From Spongorhabdus nitratireducens (GTDB lineage: Bacteria > Pseudomonadota > Gammaproteobacteria > Pseudomonadales > Endozoicomonadaceae): a DNA stretch of 64,000 nt. The notes under the pieces are model-generated. The model did not search any database. It was not told the origin of the DNA and saw only the letters and a list, made by a program, of their open reading frames with translations. Position 1 is the stretch's first letter. Each line of letters begins with the position of its first letter. This document shows positions 9,167-19,091 of the stretch, in pieces. The stretch covers positions 186,001-250,000 of the forward strand of contig CANDOC010000009.1 of NCBI GenBank assembly GCA_947387575.1. Direction: 5' to 3'. Made by a program: the position numbers and the translations under genes.

Positions 9167-10561
9167 TCATCGCTTGAAGCCTGCAGCACCAAGAATGGAT
9201 GTTGCTCTGCGGTTAACCGGTGGTGGCGGGGTGCCTGGCGGAGGCTTTTTCAGATTAAAAAAGCGCAGCAGGCTGTTTCGCAATTTCAGTCGAGGTAGCT
9301 GAATAGTCTGTGGCTGTACCGGCTGAATCAGATTAACGGTGGCAACAATGATCAGTTCGGTTTTCTGGCGTTCATCCCGGGTATTGCGAAACATGGCGCC
9401 AAGAACCGGAATATCACCGGCTAATGGAATTTTTGACAGGGCTTCCCGGTCTTCAGAGTTCAGCAGTCCTCCCAGTACGAAACTTTCGCCGTCACCCAGT
9501 TGGACGGTTGTTCGGGCTCGGCGGGTTTTGAACGCGGGAATATCCAGTTTGGTATTGCTGTTCTGGGGATCAATGGCACTGACTTCAGGCATCATGGTGA
9601 GATTGATCTTGTCGTCTCGCAGTACCTCTGCGGCCAGATCCAGCTTCACGCCAAATTCTTTATAGGTAATGTTCTGCGAGTCATTGACGAAAGTGATGAT
9701 TGGCATCTCACCACCGGCGAGAAATGAAGCGGTTTCCCCGGATATCACTGATAAGCTGGGTTCGGCCAGAATCTGCCCCATGCTGTCGTCATTGACAGCA
9801 TTGATATAGCGGGCAATATTGCGGGAGTTGAGACCGGTATTGAGCATGCTCAGAAACTCGCCGTTGCCACCTCCCAGCAGGTTCCCTTCGCTGTTAAGGG
9901 TTCCCCATTTGACCCCCAGATGCTGAATAAACGAGTGAGAAACTTCGGCAATGGTCAGTCGGACACTGACCTGCTTGGTTTCCTTTATTTCAATATTATT
10001 AATCAGCCCCCGGTAAGTTCTGCTGTTGAGAAACCGGATGTCATAACTGTCATCGTCATCTTCCCAGCTGATTGTTTCCTGCTCGAATTCCTTCTGTAGC
10101 AGTTCTCCGGTCAGGTAATAAATATCCTTGCGGGTTTGTTCCGAGGTAACGGTTCCACTGAGCACAACCTGATCGCCGAGGTTGGTGAGCTGAATTGCGT
10201 CATTGGGAAACCGGGCCGCAAGCTGCTGCCTGATAAATCGGAGATCTTTATTGATAACCAACATTTTGCTGTCGATGGTTCGGCCCCTTTCATCGAACAG
10301 CAGCAATGAAGACTGTCCCACGGCTCTGCCGAAAACAATAATCTGGTTGCCTTTTACCACGCGATAATCAGCTATATCCGGGTTGGCGATAAACACAGTA
10401 TCAATGGGGGTCGCGTACTTGAGGGGGCGTGCCTCATCAATGGCCAGGTTGATCGTATCTTGCGCGCGAGCCAGAGTGCTGAAAAACAGAATATAGAAAC
10501 ATGATATAAGTGGTATCAGTTTTATCAGGAGGACACGTCCTGTGTGCTTGCTCCTTGTCAT
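9167..10561 (-). CDS. rcpA: Flp pilus secretin RcpA/CpaC, copy 2
   Basis: Complete 464-residue outer-membrane secretin. A signal peptide (about residues 12-33) is followed by the pilus N-domain ('VFIANPDIADYRVV'), a BON region ('IQLTNLGDQVVLSG') and the C-terminal secretin domain ('FLAGGEMPIITF', 'FVLGGLLN', 'IPLAGDIPVLGAMFR'). It ends in a proline-rich tail ('PPPGTPPPPV'). It forms the gated channel for the Flp pilus and stands between rcpC and tadZ. The fragment at 1-618 is its paralog. Confidence 0.93.
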   Translation of the reverse strand: MTRSKHTGRVLLIKLIPLISCFYILFFSTLARAQDTINLAIDEARPLKYATPIDTVFIANPDIADYRVVKGNQIIVFGRAVGQSSLLLFDERGRTIDSKMLVINKDLRFIRQQLAARFPNDAIQLTNLGDQVVLSGTVTSEQTRKDIYYLTGELLQKEFEQETISWEDDDDSYDIRFLNSRTYRGLINNIEIKETKQVSVRLTIAEVSHSFIQHLGVKWGTLNSEGNLLGGGNGEFLSMLNTGLNSRNIARYINAVNDDSMGQILAEPSLSVISGETASFLAGGEMPIITFVNDSQNITYKEFGVKLDLAAEVLRDDKINLTMMPEVSAIDPQNSNTKLDIPAFKTRRARTTVQLGDGESFVLGGLLNSEDREALSKIPLAGDIPVLGAMFRNTRDERQKTELIIVATVNLIQPVQPQTIQLPRLKLRNSLLRFFNLKKPPPGTPPPPVNRRATSILGAAGFKR

Positions 10562-10580
10562 TATGAGGTGCTCTTGATTG

Positions 10581-11363
10581 TTATTTTAGCTTCAGGGTCT
10601 CGGGTGCTTCGGATCCTTCCTTGCCTCTCAATTCGATAATACTGGTCAGGTCTGCCAGTACATCACCAACTCTGGTGTTAATCAGGTTAGAGGAGCCTGA
10701 TTTGAACACATCAATTTCACCGATTCGGCTGGCAATCAGCATTTTGTGAGCATCTCGCCGATCCAGTGCTGCGGTAATATAAATGCTGTCTGCCATTTCA
10801 GTGCTATTACTGTTTTCAATACTGATGATGCGTTGTGACTGCACAACCGGAATCACTTTCAGACTCTGGAAGTGATTGTTTACAGCCTCTCTGGACAGAT
10901 TCTGTTCGTTTGAGGTGATCAGGATGACATCAATAAAATCGCCGGGTGACAGGCGCTCGGTGTAGCTTTTTCCGGCACTGACTTCTATCGGAAACGGTAT
11001 CTTGTCTGGCTGTAGCAAATATTCTCTGTAGGCTTCCTGACCCGGTCGAAGCAGCATGTCTTCGGTAATTACAGATCCTTTTGGGATCACCGTCGCGGCC
11101 AGCATGCCTTTCTCGACAGTCTGGCTGGTACCAGCATTTATCTGCTCAACATAGGTTGTTGAACTCTCAAGTGCAGATAGTGGAATCTTTTCTCCCTGCT
11201 CGAAATCATCCTGTGCCGTCCATATCCGTATGGTTTGTTGCGTGGCTTCATCTGCAACATGAATAACGGGTATATCTGCGGGCTGTTCTTTTCGGGTAAG
11301 TAAACCAAAGACGCTGCCTGCGCAAATTATAAAGGACAGGGTGAGGAGCAACCGTCGGTTCAC
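10581..11363 (-). CDS. rcpC: Flp pilus assembly protein RcpC/CpaB, copy 2
   Basis: A 260-residue periplasmic Tad protein with an N-terminal anchor ('LLLTLSFIICAGSVFGLL') and SAF/CpaB domain ('FEQGEKIPLSALE', 'RLSPGDFIDVILITS'). It lies 112 bases downstream of flp copy 2 and 19 bases upstream of rcpA copy 2. It matches copy 1 (641-1462) along its whole length at moderate identity, including 'ASRIGEIDVFKS' against 'ASRIGLLDVYKS'. Confidence 0.87.
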   Translation of the reverse strand: MNRRLLLTLSFIICAGSVFGLLTRKEQPADIPVIHVADEATQQTIRIWTAQDDFEQGEKIPLSALESSTTYVEQINAGTSQTVEKGMLAATVIPKGSVITEDMLLRPGQEAYREYLLQPDKIPFPIEVSAGKSYTERLSPGDFIDVILITSNEQNLSREAVNNHFQSLKVIPVVQSQRIISIENSNSTEMADSIYITAALDRRDAHKMLIASRIGEIDVFKSGSSNLINTRVGDVLADLTSIIELRGKEGSEAPETLKLK

Positions 11364-11475
11364 TGGAGAGCCTTTAGTAATTGTTATGTATCAGCTCTAT
11401 ACAAGCTTATGCGAGCTTGTGTTGAATTGAGTAAAAGCCTGCATTCAAGGGGCAGGCTTCCACTCGTCGTCGGCA

Positions 11476-11670
11476 TTACTTCAGGATATCGTTCAGTTTT
11501 GATTGCAGCTTTGCAGTCAGGCTGTCAGCACCCGTGCCGGAATAAACAGCGGTCACGACGGCAGCAATAGCAGCTGCAATAACGGCATACTCAATAGAGG
11601 TGACTCCGCGCTGATCCTTTTTTAAGGAATCCAGCCACAGAGCGGTCTTGACATACATTTTCGTCAGCAT
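11476..11670 (-). CDS. flp: Flp-type pilin, copy 2 (head of the main tad locus)
   Basis: Flp pilin of 64 residues. The leader 'MLTKMYVK...KKDQRG' is cleaved after glycine, giving mature 'VTSIEYAVIAAA' with the conserved Glu-Tyr pair. It is the first gene of the long minus-strand tad operon that ends at 2552. A candidate promoter and a 5' leader hairpin lie upstream (see 11752-11780). Confidence 0.93.
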   Translation of the reverse strand: MLTKMYVKTALWLDSLKKDQRGVTSIEYAVIAAAIAAVVTAVYSGTGADSLTAKLQSKLNDILK

Positions 11671-11705
11671 GATTCAACATTCCCTGTTTGTTGTCAGATT
11701 GTAGC

Positions 11706-11780
11706 CAGGCAATTCCGTTGCCTGATCCACCCGAAGGTGAATAGTTCTATTGTTATTCCCCAATTAAATGGGCTTGTCAA
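11706..11780 (-). promoter_or_regulatory. Candidate promoter and leader hairpin of flp copy 2
   Basis: On the minus strand a perfect TTGACA (-35, 11775-11780) is followed after 17 bases by AATAAC (-10, 11752-11757), a weak match to TATAAT. In the transcribed leader CAGGCAA/TTGCCTG (11706-11712 and 11718-11724) can form a seven-pair hairpin before the flp ribosome site. It is a plausible housekeeping promoter; no experimental support. Confidence 0.42.
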
Positions 11781-11863
11781 CAGCGAGGGAGTAATTGTCA
11801 TAAAGCGGCCATGAGTGATAGGAATATTTCTTGATAGTGTCGGCGATGATAAATTTTCACGCC

Positions 11864-11906
11864 AAAAAAACAAACCCCCGTACTCAATGAAGAGGACGGG
11901 GGTTTG
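11864..11906 (-). terminator. Rho-independent terminator of the deoC-deoA transcript
   Basis: CAAACCCCCGT at 11871-11881 pairs perfectly with ACGGGGGTTTG at 11896-11906 (11 pairs, 14-base loop). On the minus strand the hairpin is followed by seven T residues (the A run at 11864-11870). It lies 57 bases beyond the deoA stop. Confidence 0.9.
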
Positions 11907-11962
11907 TAGAGAGAGAAACCACAGCACTACTAAGGGGCGTGCCCAGGTTTTCTGTGGAGGCG

Positions 11963-13282
11963 TTACACGATGCGCTTATAAACGCAAGGATTCGCTTCCG
12001 GAGCTGTCTCACTGACAGTCAGTGCATTACGCAGCTTCTGTGCAGCCTGTTCCCAGGCGGCTTCATCGTCAGCGTGCAGCATGGCGATCGGCTTGTCAGC
12101 GGCCAGCTTGTCACCCAGCTTGCAGATATCGGTGATACCTACAGCGTAGTTGAGCTGGTCAGTCGGAACGGCGCGGCCACCGCCCAGCTGAACAACTGTC
12201 ATACCCACTTCGCGGGCATTCATGGCGGTAATGTAACCATTGCCTTCCATGTAGACGGGCTTGATGATGTTAGCCTTTGGGAGGTACTCATCGTACTTCT
12301 CAACGAAGTCAGCCGGGCCACCCAGACCATGAACCATCTTGCCGAAGATTTCAGCAGCCTTGCCGTTATCCAGCACGGTATTCAGCTTGTCTGTGGCTTC
12401 TTCGATATCCTTGGCAAGGCCACCAGATACCAGCAGCTCAGCAGACTGGGCCATAGTGATTTCGTGCAGACGTTCGTTGCGGTACTTGCCGGTCAGGTAT
12501 TCAACCGCTTCGCGTACTTCTACCGCGTTACCGGCGCTGGAAGCCAGGGCCTGGTTCATGTCGGTCAGCAGTGCAGTAGTCTTGACGCCGGCACCGTTGG
12601 CAACGCGAACGATGCTTTCAGCCAGCTCAACAGACTTCTGGAAAGTCGGCATAAAGGCACCGGAACCTACCTTAACGTCCATCACCAGTGCATCCAGACC
12701 CTCAGCCAGTTTCTTGGCCAGGATGGAAGCAGTGATCATGTCGATGGAGTCAACAGTCGCGGTAACGTCACGGATGCCGTAGATGCGCTTGTCAGCCGGA
12801 GCCAGTTCACCGGTCTGGCCAACGATGGCAATACCAGCTTCCTTTACAACCTTGCGCAGCAGCTCTTCAGAAGCGCTGGTGTTGTAACCCGGAATTGCGT
12901 CCAGCTTGTCCAGAGTGCCACCGGTGTGACCCAGGCCACGACCGGAGATCATTGGTACAAATGCACCACAGGCTGCAACCATCGGGCCGAGCATCAGGCT
13001 GACAACGTCGCCGATACCGCCGGTGGAGTGCTTGTCCAGTACCGGGCCGGTCAGACCTTCGTGTTCCCACTTCAGAGTGTCACCGGAATCGCGCATGGCA
13101 CAGGTCAGGGCTACGCGCTCTTCGATGTTCATACCTTTGAAGAAGGTTGCCATGGCAAATGCCGCAACCTGACCTTCGGATACGCTGTCGTCGGTTACGC
13201 CGAGGATAAACTGGCGGATTTCCTGTTCAGAAAGCTCCAGACCTTCACGCTTACGACGAATAACTTCTACAGGCAGGAACAT
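11963..13282 (-). CDS. deoA: Thymidine phosphorylase DeoA
   Basis: Cleaves thymidine and deoxyuridine with phosphate to the free base and 2-deoxyribose-1-phosphate, in the cytoplasm. At 439 residues it has the usual length. It shows the phosphate-binding '[10 protein letters not shown]' (about residues 83-92) and the family signature '[16 protein letters not shown]'. Other conserved stretches are '[11 protein letters not shown]' and 'LTDMNQ'. The start lies one base after the deoC stop, with AAGGAG inside the last codons of deoC, so the two are coupled. Its product feeds DeoC after isomerisation; no deoB is in view. Confidence 0.97.
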   Translation of the reverse strand: MFLPVEVIRRKREGLELSEQEIRQFILGVTDDSVSEGQVAAFAMATFFKGMNIEERVALTCAMRDSGDTLKWEHEGLTGPVLDKHSTGGIGDVVSLMLGPMVAACGAFVPMISGRGLGHTGGTLDKLDAIPGYNTSASEELLRKVVKEAGIAIVGQTGELAPADKRIYGIRDVTATVDSIDMITASILAKKLAEGLDALVMDVKVGSGAFMPTFQKSVELAESIVRVANGAGVKTTALLTDMNQALASSAGNAVEVREAVEYLTGKYRNERLHEITMAQSAELLVSGGLAKDIEEATDKLNTVLDNGKAAEIFGKMVHGLGGPADFVEKYDEYLPKANIIKPVYMEGNGYITAMNAREVGMTVVQLGGGRAVPTDQLNYAVGITDICKLGDKLAADKPIAMLHADDEAAWEQAAQKLRNALTVSETAPEANPCVYKRIV

Positions 13283-13283
13283 A

Positions 13284-14054
13284 TTAGTAAGCTCCTTCTT
13301 CTGCGCCCTTGTCTTGCATGCCCAGGGTCTTCAGCAGGTTGTCCAGCAGGCTGCTGGCGCCGAAACGGTAGTGGTTACGGTTAACCCAGTCGTTGCCCAG
13401 GATCTCTTCAGCGATACCCAGGTGCAGAGCGACGTCTTCAGCAGTACGTACGCCGCCAGCCGGCTTGAAGCCAACGTCCTTGCCGCTGTCTGCGATGCAC
13501 TGCAGCATGATGCGAGCTGCTTCAGGCGTCGCGTTTACAGGAACCTTACCGGTGGAGGTCTTGATGAAGTCAGCACCGGCTTCGATGCTCAGCTCGCTGG
13601 CACGACGAATCAGGGCTTCTTCTTTCAGCTCGCCGGATTCGATGATGACCTTCAGCATCTTGTCGCCACAGGCTTCCTTGCACTGTTTAACCAGTTCAAA
13701 GCCAACAGTTTCGTTGCCAGCCATCAGGGCGCGGTAAGGGAATACAACGTCTACTTCGTCAGCACCGTAAGCGATAGCCGCTTTGGTTTCAGCAACAGCG
13801 ATAGCGATGTCGTCGCCGCCAGCCGGGAAGTTGGTAACGGTTGCAATAGTTACGTCATTCAGACCCAGCTCGGCCAGAGTTTTCTTGGCCAGAGGAACGA
13901 AACGCGGGTAGATGCAGATAGCCGCAGTGTTGCCAGCCGGAGACTTGGCTTTGTTGCAGATGTCGATAATTTCCTGATCGGTTTCAGTGTTGGTCAGGGT
14001 GGTCAGGTCCATCAGTGCAATGCCGCTACGGCTGTAAGCGTTCAGGTCAGTCAC
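13284..14054 (-). CDS. deoC: Deoxyribose-phosphate aldolase DeoC (GTG start)
   Basis: Splits 2-deoxyribose-5-phosphate into glyceraldehyde-3-phosphate and acetaldehyde. The Schiff-base lysine is in '[10 protein letters not shown]', and a second active-site lysine in '[14 protein letters not shown]'. A GTG at 14054 is chosen: AAGGAA is six bases upstream and the N-terminus '[19 protein letters not shown]' lines up with the E. coli protein, giving 256 residues. The frame is open a further 80 codons upstream, but that stretch runs through the selD terminator and is not family-like. Confidence 0.96.
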   Translation of the reverse strand: MTDLNAYSRSGIALMDLTTLTNTETDQEIIDICNKAKSPAGNTAAICIYPRFVPLAKKTLAELGLNDVTIATVTNFPAGGDDIAIAVAETKAAIAYGADEVDVVFPYRALMAGNETVGFELVKQCKEACGDKMLKVIIESGELKEEALIRRASELSIEAGADFIKTSTGKVPVNATPEAARIMLQCIADSGKDVGFKPAGGVRTAEDVALHLGIAEEILGNDWVNRNHYRFGASSLLDNLLKTLGMQDKGAEEGAY

Positions 14055-14149
14055 AGTGTATTCCTTCAAAAAGTGGACAGGGGGGATTGTCCGGCAACTG
14101 CCTTGTGAGGGGGTAAGACAGTTGCAGACAGCTTCAAACTTAAAAAGCA

Positions 14150-14179
14150 AAAAGGGCGAACCTGTAGATTCACCCTTTT
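14150..14179 (-). terminator. Terminator after selD
   Basis: AAAAGGGCGAA (14150-14160) and TTCACCCTTTT (14169-14179) form a stem that pairs fully on the minus strand with one G-U pair. It is followed on that strand by TTTTTGCTTTTT. It closes the sel operon and insulates deoC. A T run on the plus side makes it look bidirectional. Confidence 0.75.
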
Positions 14180-14300
14180 TTCTTTTGTTATGGGCATATG
14201 TAATTTGGCAAAGTCTGAAATCGTCGCCCGCTTCCGGCGAGGTGTCAGATTTGCCCACTGACAAAGCGACACGTCGTATCGCTTTGTGCAGCAAGCAGGG

Positions 14301-15383
14301 TTACCGGAGTTCTATCCGATAGTCTGCAGCGGGTTGGCAGAAATGACCAACCGCCTCAAGTTCGAGATTCTGCTCCCGGGCGATCGCCAGAAATTCGGCT
14401 TCGGCCTCGGGCTGGACAGCGACAAGTAATCCGCCGCTGGTTTGCGGATCGAGCAGTATTTTTATATCCCGCTCACTCATCGGCGCAATACGGTCACCAT
14501 AACTTTGATGGTTACGCATACTGCCTCCCGGGGAGCAGCCCAGCGAGATATAGCGATCAACATCCGGAAGAAGAGGAACCTTATCCCGGTAGACAACAGC
14601 ACCCAGGTTGTTGCCATCGCACATTTCCAGCAAGTGTCCCAGAAAACCGAAGCCGGTAACGTCCGTAATAGCCGTAACACCTTGCAAGGCAGCGAAAGCC
14701 TGACCCGGTTTGTTGAGCCGACACATGGTTTCTGTGACCAGTTTTTCATGTTCCGGCGTGCAATGACCTTTCTTGATTGCTGTCGTCAGTACCCCGATTC
14801 CCAGTGGTTTGGTCAGGTACAACCTGTCGTTCCGGTTGGCACCCACATTCCGTTTCAGGTGACTGACCGGAATACGACCATTAACCGCCAGCCCGAAAAT
14901 AGGCTCCGGGGAATCAATACTGTGACCGCCTGCCAGTGGCATTCCGGCTTCCAGGCAGGCATCACGCCCACCTCTCATTACCTCCTTGGCAACTTCCGGC
15001 GGGATGGTGTTTACCGGCCATCCCAGAATTGCCAGTGCCATCATCGGGGTGCCTCCCATCGCATAGACGTCGCTGATGGCATTGGCCGCAGCAATACGTC
15101 CGAAGTCGTAGGGGTTATCCACGATCGGCATAAAAAAATCAGTCGTACTGATGATGGCTTCACCGTTACCCAGATCGTAAACGGCAGCATCATCAGCGGT
15201 ATCGTTGCCAACCAGCAACGCCGGGTGCCCGCTGTTATCGGACAACCCTTCAAGCATCTTGCCCAGGACCCCTGGGGAAATCTTGCAGCCTCAGCCCCCG
15301 CCGTGGGAGTAACGGGTCAGACGCACCTGTTCAGTGGTTTCATCTTCCCGCACCGGGCGCAGATCGGTTGTCTTTTCACTCAT
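14301..15383 (-). CDS. selD: Selenide, water dikinase SelD, a selenoprotein read through UGA (Sec31)
   Basis: Makes selenophosphate from selenide and ATP, the selenium donor for SelA. The reading frame from ATG 15383 is interrupted by TGA at 15291-15293, exactly where the family has its catalytic Cys/Sec: 'SHGGG-U-GCKISP' matches E. coli 'SHGAG-C-GCKISP'. Decoded as Sec this gives 360 residues. Downstream motifs are intact: '[14 protein letters not shown]', '[13 protein letters not shown]', 'AGGHSID', '[11 protein letters not shown]', 'DPQTSGGLL'. Ordinary gene calling would begin at the internal ATG at 15257 and lose the active site. It is the last gene of the selA-selB-grdX-selD operon. Confidence 0.95.
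15261..15293 (-). promoter_or_regulatory. Bacterial SECIS-like hairpin with the selD UGA codon
   Basis: The UGA codon is at 15291-15293 (minus strand). Starting about 14 bases after it, CCCAGG and CCTGGG (15262-15267 and 15271-15276) pair around a GGU loop, with an extra C-G possible at the base. Size, distance from UGA and a GU-bearing apical loop fit bacterial SECIS elements bound by SelB. SelB is encoded just upstream (15836-17659). Confidence 0.78.
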
Positions 15384-15424
15384 TATGCATACCGTTTATT
15401 GCCATGACCTGATCTCACGCGTTC

Positions 15425-15832
15425 TCAATCGATGTGTTGATCTCGAGTGAGAGCCGGGTCAATCGCATCCAGACCTGATTTTAGCAACTGGTAATCAATC
15501 AGCTGAAAATCTTCCAGCGTCTTTTTATCATAAATGCGCTGGCGACTGCAGGAGATCAACGTATTAAAACGATCTATGGCGCTTTCTATGACTTCAAGCG
15601 AGCGCATATCGAGAACCCCCTCCTGATCGTCAATGCAGACTGAACGATAGGGTGACTCACCTGGTTTGACACTGCCAGCGAGAGGGTGAGTAAGCACTTT
15701 TGCGCCTGCATGAACCCGGTTTCTGACCTGATGCAGTACCTGTTCGTAACTTTCGGATTGGTGCTGCGAAATAGCCGCAAATTTATCCTGCACCCGCGGA
15801 TTATTGGTGATAACTAATAGTTTTCTGGCCAT
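15425..15832 (-). CDS. GrdX-like protein in the selenocysteine operon
   Basis: A 135-residue soluble protein. The N-terminus 'LLVITNNPRVQDKF' and the core 'KVLTHPLAGSVKPGESPYRS' match the GrdX family, best known from glycine/betaine reductase operons of selenium-using Clostridia. A third conserved block is 'EDFQLIDYQLLKSGLDAI'. The biochemical role of GrdX is not established. Here it starts three bases after selB and lies 41 bases before selD, so it is a member of the sel operon. No glycine reductase genes are in view, which argues for a role in selenium or Sec metabolism rather than only in glycine reduction. Confidence 0.68.
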   Translation of the reverse strand: MARKLLVITNNPRVQDKFAAISQHQSESYEQVLHQVRNRVHAGAKVLTHPLAGSVKPGESPYRSVCIDDQEGVLDMRSLEVIESAIDRFNTLISCSRQRIYDKKTLEDFQLIDYQLLKSGLDAIDPALTRDQHID

Positions 15833-15835
15833 AAC

Positions 15836-17659
15836 TCAGGCTGCTCTGCCGTGTATATCCTGTTGATCTTCACTTTGCACCGGTACTTTCAGCACAATCC
15901 GGTCGTTATCATCCCGGCGCACCCAGCGATCAAGCTCCATTTTGTTCAGCAGCGGGATAATATATTTACGGCTCAGGCCGGTACGTTCACGGGCCAGAGT
16001 GATGCCAAAACGTTCTCCGACTTTCAGATCGGCCAGAATGGTCTGGATCAATTCTTGATACAGTTCGGTGGCATAGAAAATCTTGCCCTCGAGCGCAACG
16101 GTGAAACCCAGACGAGTCAGGTTTCGTAGTAACTTCTGGCCACCAACGACCTTCTCTTTATCAGCCTCGAATCCGTCTTTACCGGAAGCACGGATACGCG
16201 CCAACAGTTGTCGTCCGTCATTACCCAGTTCATCTTCAGATGCACCGCCACCGGCCATCCAGGCATCACGGCTCATGCGAATTTTGTCTTCTGATTTCAG
16301 GGTCAGCAGAATCTGCTCGAGTACTGGCGTATCGACATGCAGTCGAGTACTGAGTTCGACCGCAGTCATTGCAATACCTTCACCTTCAAGCGACTGAAGA
16401 ACCTGCTCCCGTACACTGTTGCAGAAGGTTCTAGTCAGCAGCCATTGGTCCAGTGTCAGATATTCATTATTGGCAGTAATAGCTTCCTGATCCTTGACGG
16501 CACTGAGTGGTGCGTAGCCATAGAGGTTCAAACTCAGCTGCATTAAATCAGACGGGTTGAGCTCTTCCGGCAAATCACTCAGAAGGGCTCGTAGCTGTTT
16601 ACGCTTTTTAGTCACAACATCATGGGTCCAGATTATCTGGCCACTGTGCACCAGCTCACTGCCACCATGGCGAATCATTGCCAGTGGTTGTCCCCAGAAA
16701 CAGGCAACCGGTGTTTCCAGTTTCAGCATAGCCAGACGGGTGCCCTTGAAGTACACCAGTTGCGCCAGCCCGTTCCAGGTGCCGAGAGCCACTTCTACTT
16801 CACGATTGCGCTGGTTGGTATTTGCACTTTGTTCCAGTCGAACAAACAGCCGGTCGGTTACTTCACAGTGAGCATTCCGCGCGGTAAGGCAGCAGCCACG
16901 TTCCAGCTCTTTTTTGGTAATCCCTTTCAGGCCCACAGCTACCCGGGAAACAGGTTCAGCTTCATCGAGGTTTTTGTGGTAGGACTGAAGTGTACGCACC
17001 TGAACGTCTTTACCGGCCGGGTAGACTTTCATTTTTTCGCCGACTTTCAACATGCCATCGGCAAGACTGCCGGTTACCACTGTGCCAATGCCGTTTACAG
17101 TGAAGACCCGGTCAATATAAAGGTGAGAGGAAGGACTTAGCGGTTTACGCTCAACCTGACGTAACTGACGGAGTATCAATTGACGCAGTTTGTCGATATT
17201 GCTGCCTGTCAGTGCCGAGACGGTAATTGACTCAGGGATTTCATCAGTAATGGCGAGGCATTTTTCCAGTGCATCTTCTTCTACCATCGCCAGTGTTTCA
17301 GCGTCGACGGTATCGGACTTGTTAATACAGAGAACGATATTTCGAATACCCATCGCGTGAGCCACGCTGAGATGATCAGTGGTCATTGGCATCCAGCCTT
17401 CGTCAGCTGCTACTACCAGAACAACCAGATCCAGACTCCAGACACCGGCAACCATATTGCGAATAAAGCGCTCATGGCCGGGTACATCGATGACACCCAC
17501 GGTATTTCCGCTATCATCGTCAAAATGAGCAAAGCCCAGATCCAGTGTCATGCCGCGCTTCTGTTCCACCGGACGAGCAGTGGTAATCCCGGTCAGCGCC
17601 TTGATTAAAGCGGTTTTGCCGTGGTCTACATGGCCGGCAGTGCCAATCACTGCTTTCAT
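15836..17659 (-). CDS. selB: Selenocysteine-specific elongation factor SelB
   Basis: GTPase that delivers Sec-tRNA-Sec to in-frame UGA codons by binding the SECIS hairpin. Length is 607 residues. G motifs: '[11 protein letters not shown]' (about residues 6-16), '[13 protein letters not shown]' and 'NKSD'. An EF-Tu-like domain 2 follows ('[14 protein letters not shown]'). The C-terminal third is made of winged-helix-type modules that bind RNA ('[17 protein letters not shown]', '[18 protein letters not shown]'). Its start overlaps the end of selA (ATGA). Confidence 0.96.
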   Translation of the reverse strand: MKAVIGTAGHVDHGKTALIKALTGITTARPVEQKRGMTLDLGFAHFDDDSGNTVGVIDVPGHERFIRNMVAGVWSLDLVVLVVAADEGWMPMTTDHLSVAHAMGIRNIVLCINKSDTVDAETLAMVEEDALEKCLAITDEIPESITVSALTGSNIDKLRQLILRQLRQVERKPLSPSSHLYIDRVFTVNGIGTVVTGSLADGMLKVGEKMKVYPAGKDVQVRTLQSYHKNLDEAEPVSRVAVGLKGITKKELERGCCLTARNAHCEVTDRLFVRLEQSANTNQRNREVEVALGTWNGLAQLVYFKGTRLAMLKLETPVACFWGQPLAMIRHGGSELVHSGQIIWTHDVVTKKRKQLRALLSDLPEELNPSDLMQLSLNLYGYAPLSAVKDQEAITANNEYLTLDQWLLTRTFCNSVREQVLQSLEGEGIAMTAVELSTRLHVDTPVLEQILLTLKSEDKIRMSRDAWMAGGGASEDELGNDGRQLLARIRASGKDGFEADKEKVVGGQKLLRNLTRLGFTVALEGKIFYATELYQELIQTILADLKVGERFGITLARERTGLSRKYIIPLLNKMELDRWVRRDDNDRIVLKVPVQSEDQQDIHGRAA

Positions 17660-19011
17660 ACGCCGAGGTAACTCCTGAGTTGTTCTGTCAGTACCGGCAA
17701 TTCTCTTGGCAAAATACCTGCCATATTCAGTTGAACCCGATCATTACGAATAATGCCAATAACCGGCAGAGGCATGTCTCGAAGGTCGGCCATAATTTTT
17801 TCAGCCGGCTTATCAATCTGCAATTCCAGCGACCATGACGGGAAAAATTCGTCTGGTAATGTGCCGCCGCCAACAAGCATTTGAGAAGGAAGCAGTTTGA
17901 CCTTGTCGCCCAGTGCAGCGGCCAGTTGTTCTGCCCGTTGCTGAATCTGCTGCTGTCCTGTAGCTGCTTTTTCGGCAACACCCTGACCTTCCGGAGTGCG
18001 GTTCAGCTTGCGAACCAAAAGCTCTTCCAGAATGGAATAAACCATACGACCGGGGCGGAAAGCCCGCATCATCGGGTTCTTTTCCAGCTGTTTTACCAGC
18101 TCTTTTTTGCCGCAGATAATACCGGACTGTGGCCCGCCAAGAATCTTGTCACCGGAGAAACACACCAGATCTGCGCCAGCTCGAAGATAGTGTGAGGATG
18201 GGTTTTCATTGGCAGCGAATCGTTCAGTTGAAAGGCCGGAACCCTGATCAACTGCAAGAATGACATGTTCCGGCAAGCGACGTGCGACATCTTTAATGTC
18301 GGGTGATTCAGTGAAGCCGCGCACGACAAAGTTGGAACAGTGCACCATCAGAATCATTGCCGTATTTTCGGTGACGGCATTCAGGTAATCATCTGCTGTG
18401 GTGATATTGGTGGTACCGACCTCGATCAGTTTGGCGCCCGCCAGTGCGAGAATATCGGGAATCCGGAAGCCACCGCCGATCTGGATCTGCTCGCCTCGTG
18501 AGACAATCACTTCTTTGCCCCGGGCCAGTTCATTGAGCAGCAGGTAAACAGAGGCCGCATTATTATTAACGACCAGCGCATCTTCTGCACCGGTAAGGCT
18601 GCCAATTAACTGACTGACGATACCCTTGCGCTGTCCTCGCTTGCCATCAGACAGCTTGATCTCAAGGTTACAGTAGCCGGTATTTACATCAGCAACTGAA
18701 TCCCATAACGCCGGATCAATCGGGGAACGGCCCAGATTGGTATGAACAACGGTGCCGGTACCATTAATGACCCGTGCATGACGCTGATTCAATAAAAACA
18801 GGCAGGCTGATTCAAGGCTGGAGAAGAGAGCATCCTGGCTAATACCTTCGGTGCGAAAGTTATCTCGCTGTCGTATTTTGCCAAGGGTTTTACGGATAAC
18901 GTCGGTCACTAGAGGACGACTGAGGCGGCGGATGTAGGGAGCAAGAAAAGGTTCCTGCAATAACTGCTCGACCTGTGGCAGGCGAACGATTCCCTTCGGG
19001 TCTGCACTCAT
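17656..19011 (-). CDS. selA: L-seryl-tRNA(Sec) selenium transferase SelA
   Basis: PLP enzyme that converts Ser-tRNA-Sec to Sec-tRNA-Sec with selenophosphate. With the start at ATG 19011 it has 451 residues, close to the usual length; the frame is open to 19131 but that would run into the tRNA-Sec gene. Key motifs: '[11 protein letters not shown]', '[12 protein letters not shown]', '[16 protein letters not shown]' and the PLP lysine in '[13 protein letters not shown]'. It is the first protein gene of the sel operon, 80 bases downstream of selC. Confidence 0.95.
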   Translation of the reverse strand: MSADPKGIVRLPQVEQLLQEPFLAPYIRRLSRPLVTDVIRKTLGKIRQRDNFRTEGISQDALFSSLESACLFLLNQRHARVINGTGTVVHTNLGRSPIDPALWDSVADVNTGYCNLEIKLSDGKRGQRKGIVSQLIGSLTGAEDALVVNNNAASVYLLLNELARGKEVIVSRGEQIQIGGGFRIPDILALAGAKLIEVGTTNITTADDYLNAVTENTAMILMVHCSNFVVRGFTESPDIKDVARRLPEHVILAVDQGSGLSTERFAANENPSSHYLRAGADLVCFSGDKILGGPQSGIICGKKELVKQLEKNPMMRAFRPGRMVYSILEELLVRKLNRTPEGQGVAEKAATGQQQIQQRAEQLAAALGDKVKLLPSQMLVGGGTLPDEFFPSWSLELQIDKPAEKIMADLRDMPLPVIGIIRNDRVQLNMAGILPRELPVLTEQLRSYLGV

Positions 19012-19091
19012 GGCATTAACAACCCCGCATAACGGCTTGCAGCAACAAAACCTGTAGCTACAAAAATAGAGTAATAAGGGACAGAAAGAAG

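Noticed and set aside
11939-13384. 481-residue plus-strand frame
   Set aside because: It is antisense to deoA, which has all family motifs, and the composition is typical of a mirrored biased gene.
14442-15407. 321-residue plus-strand frame over selD
   Set aside because: Antisense shadow of selD with no recognisable motif; selD, grdX and selB are coherent on the other strand.
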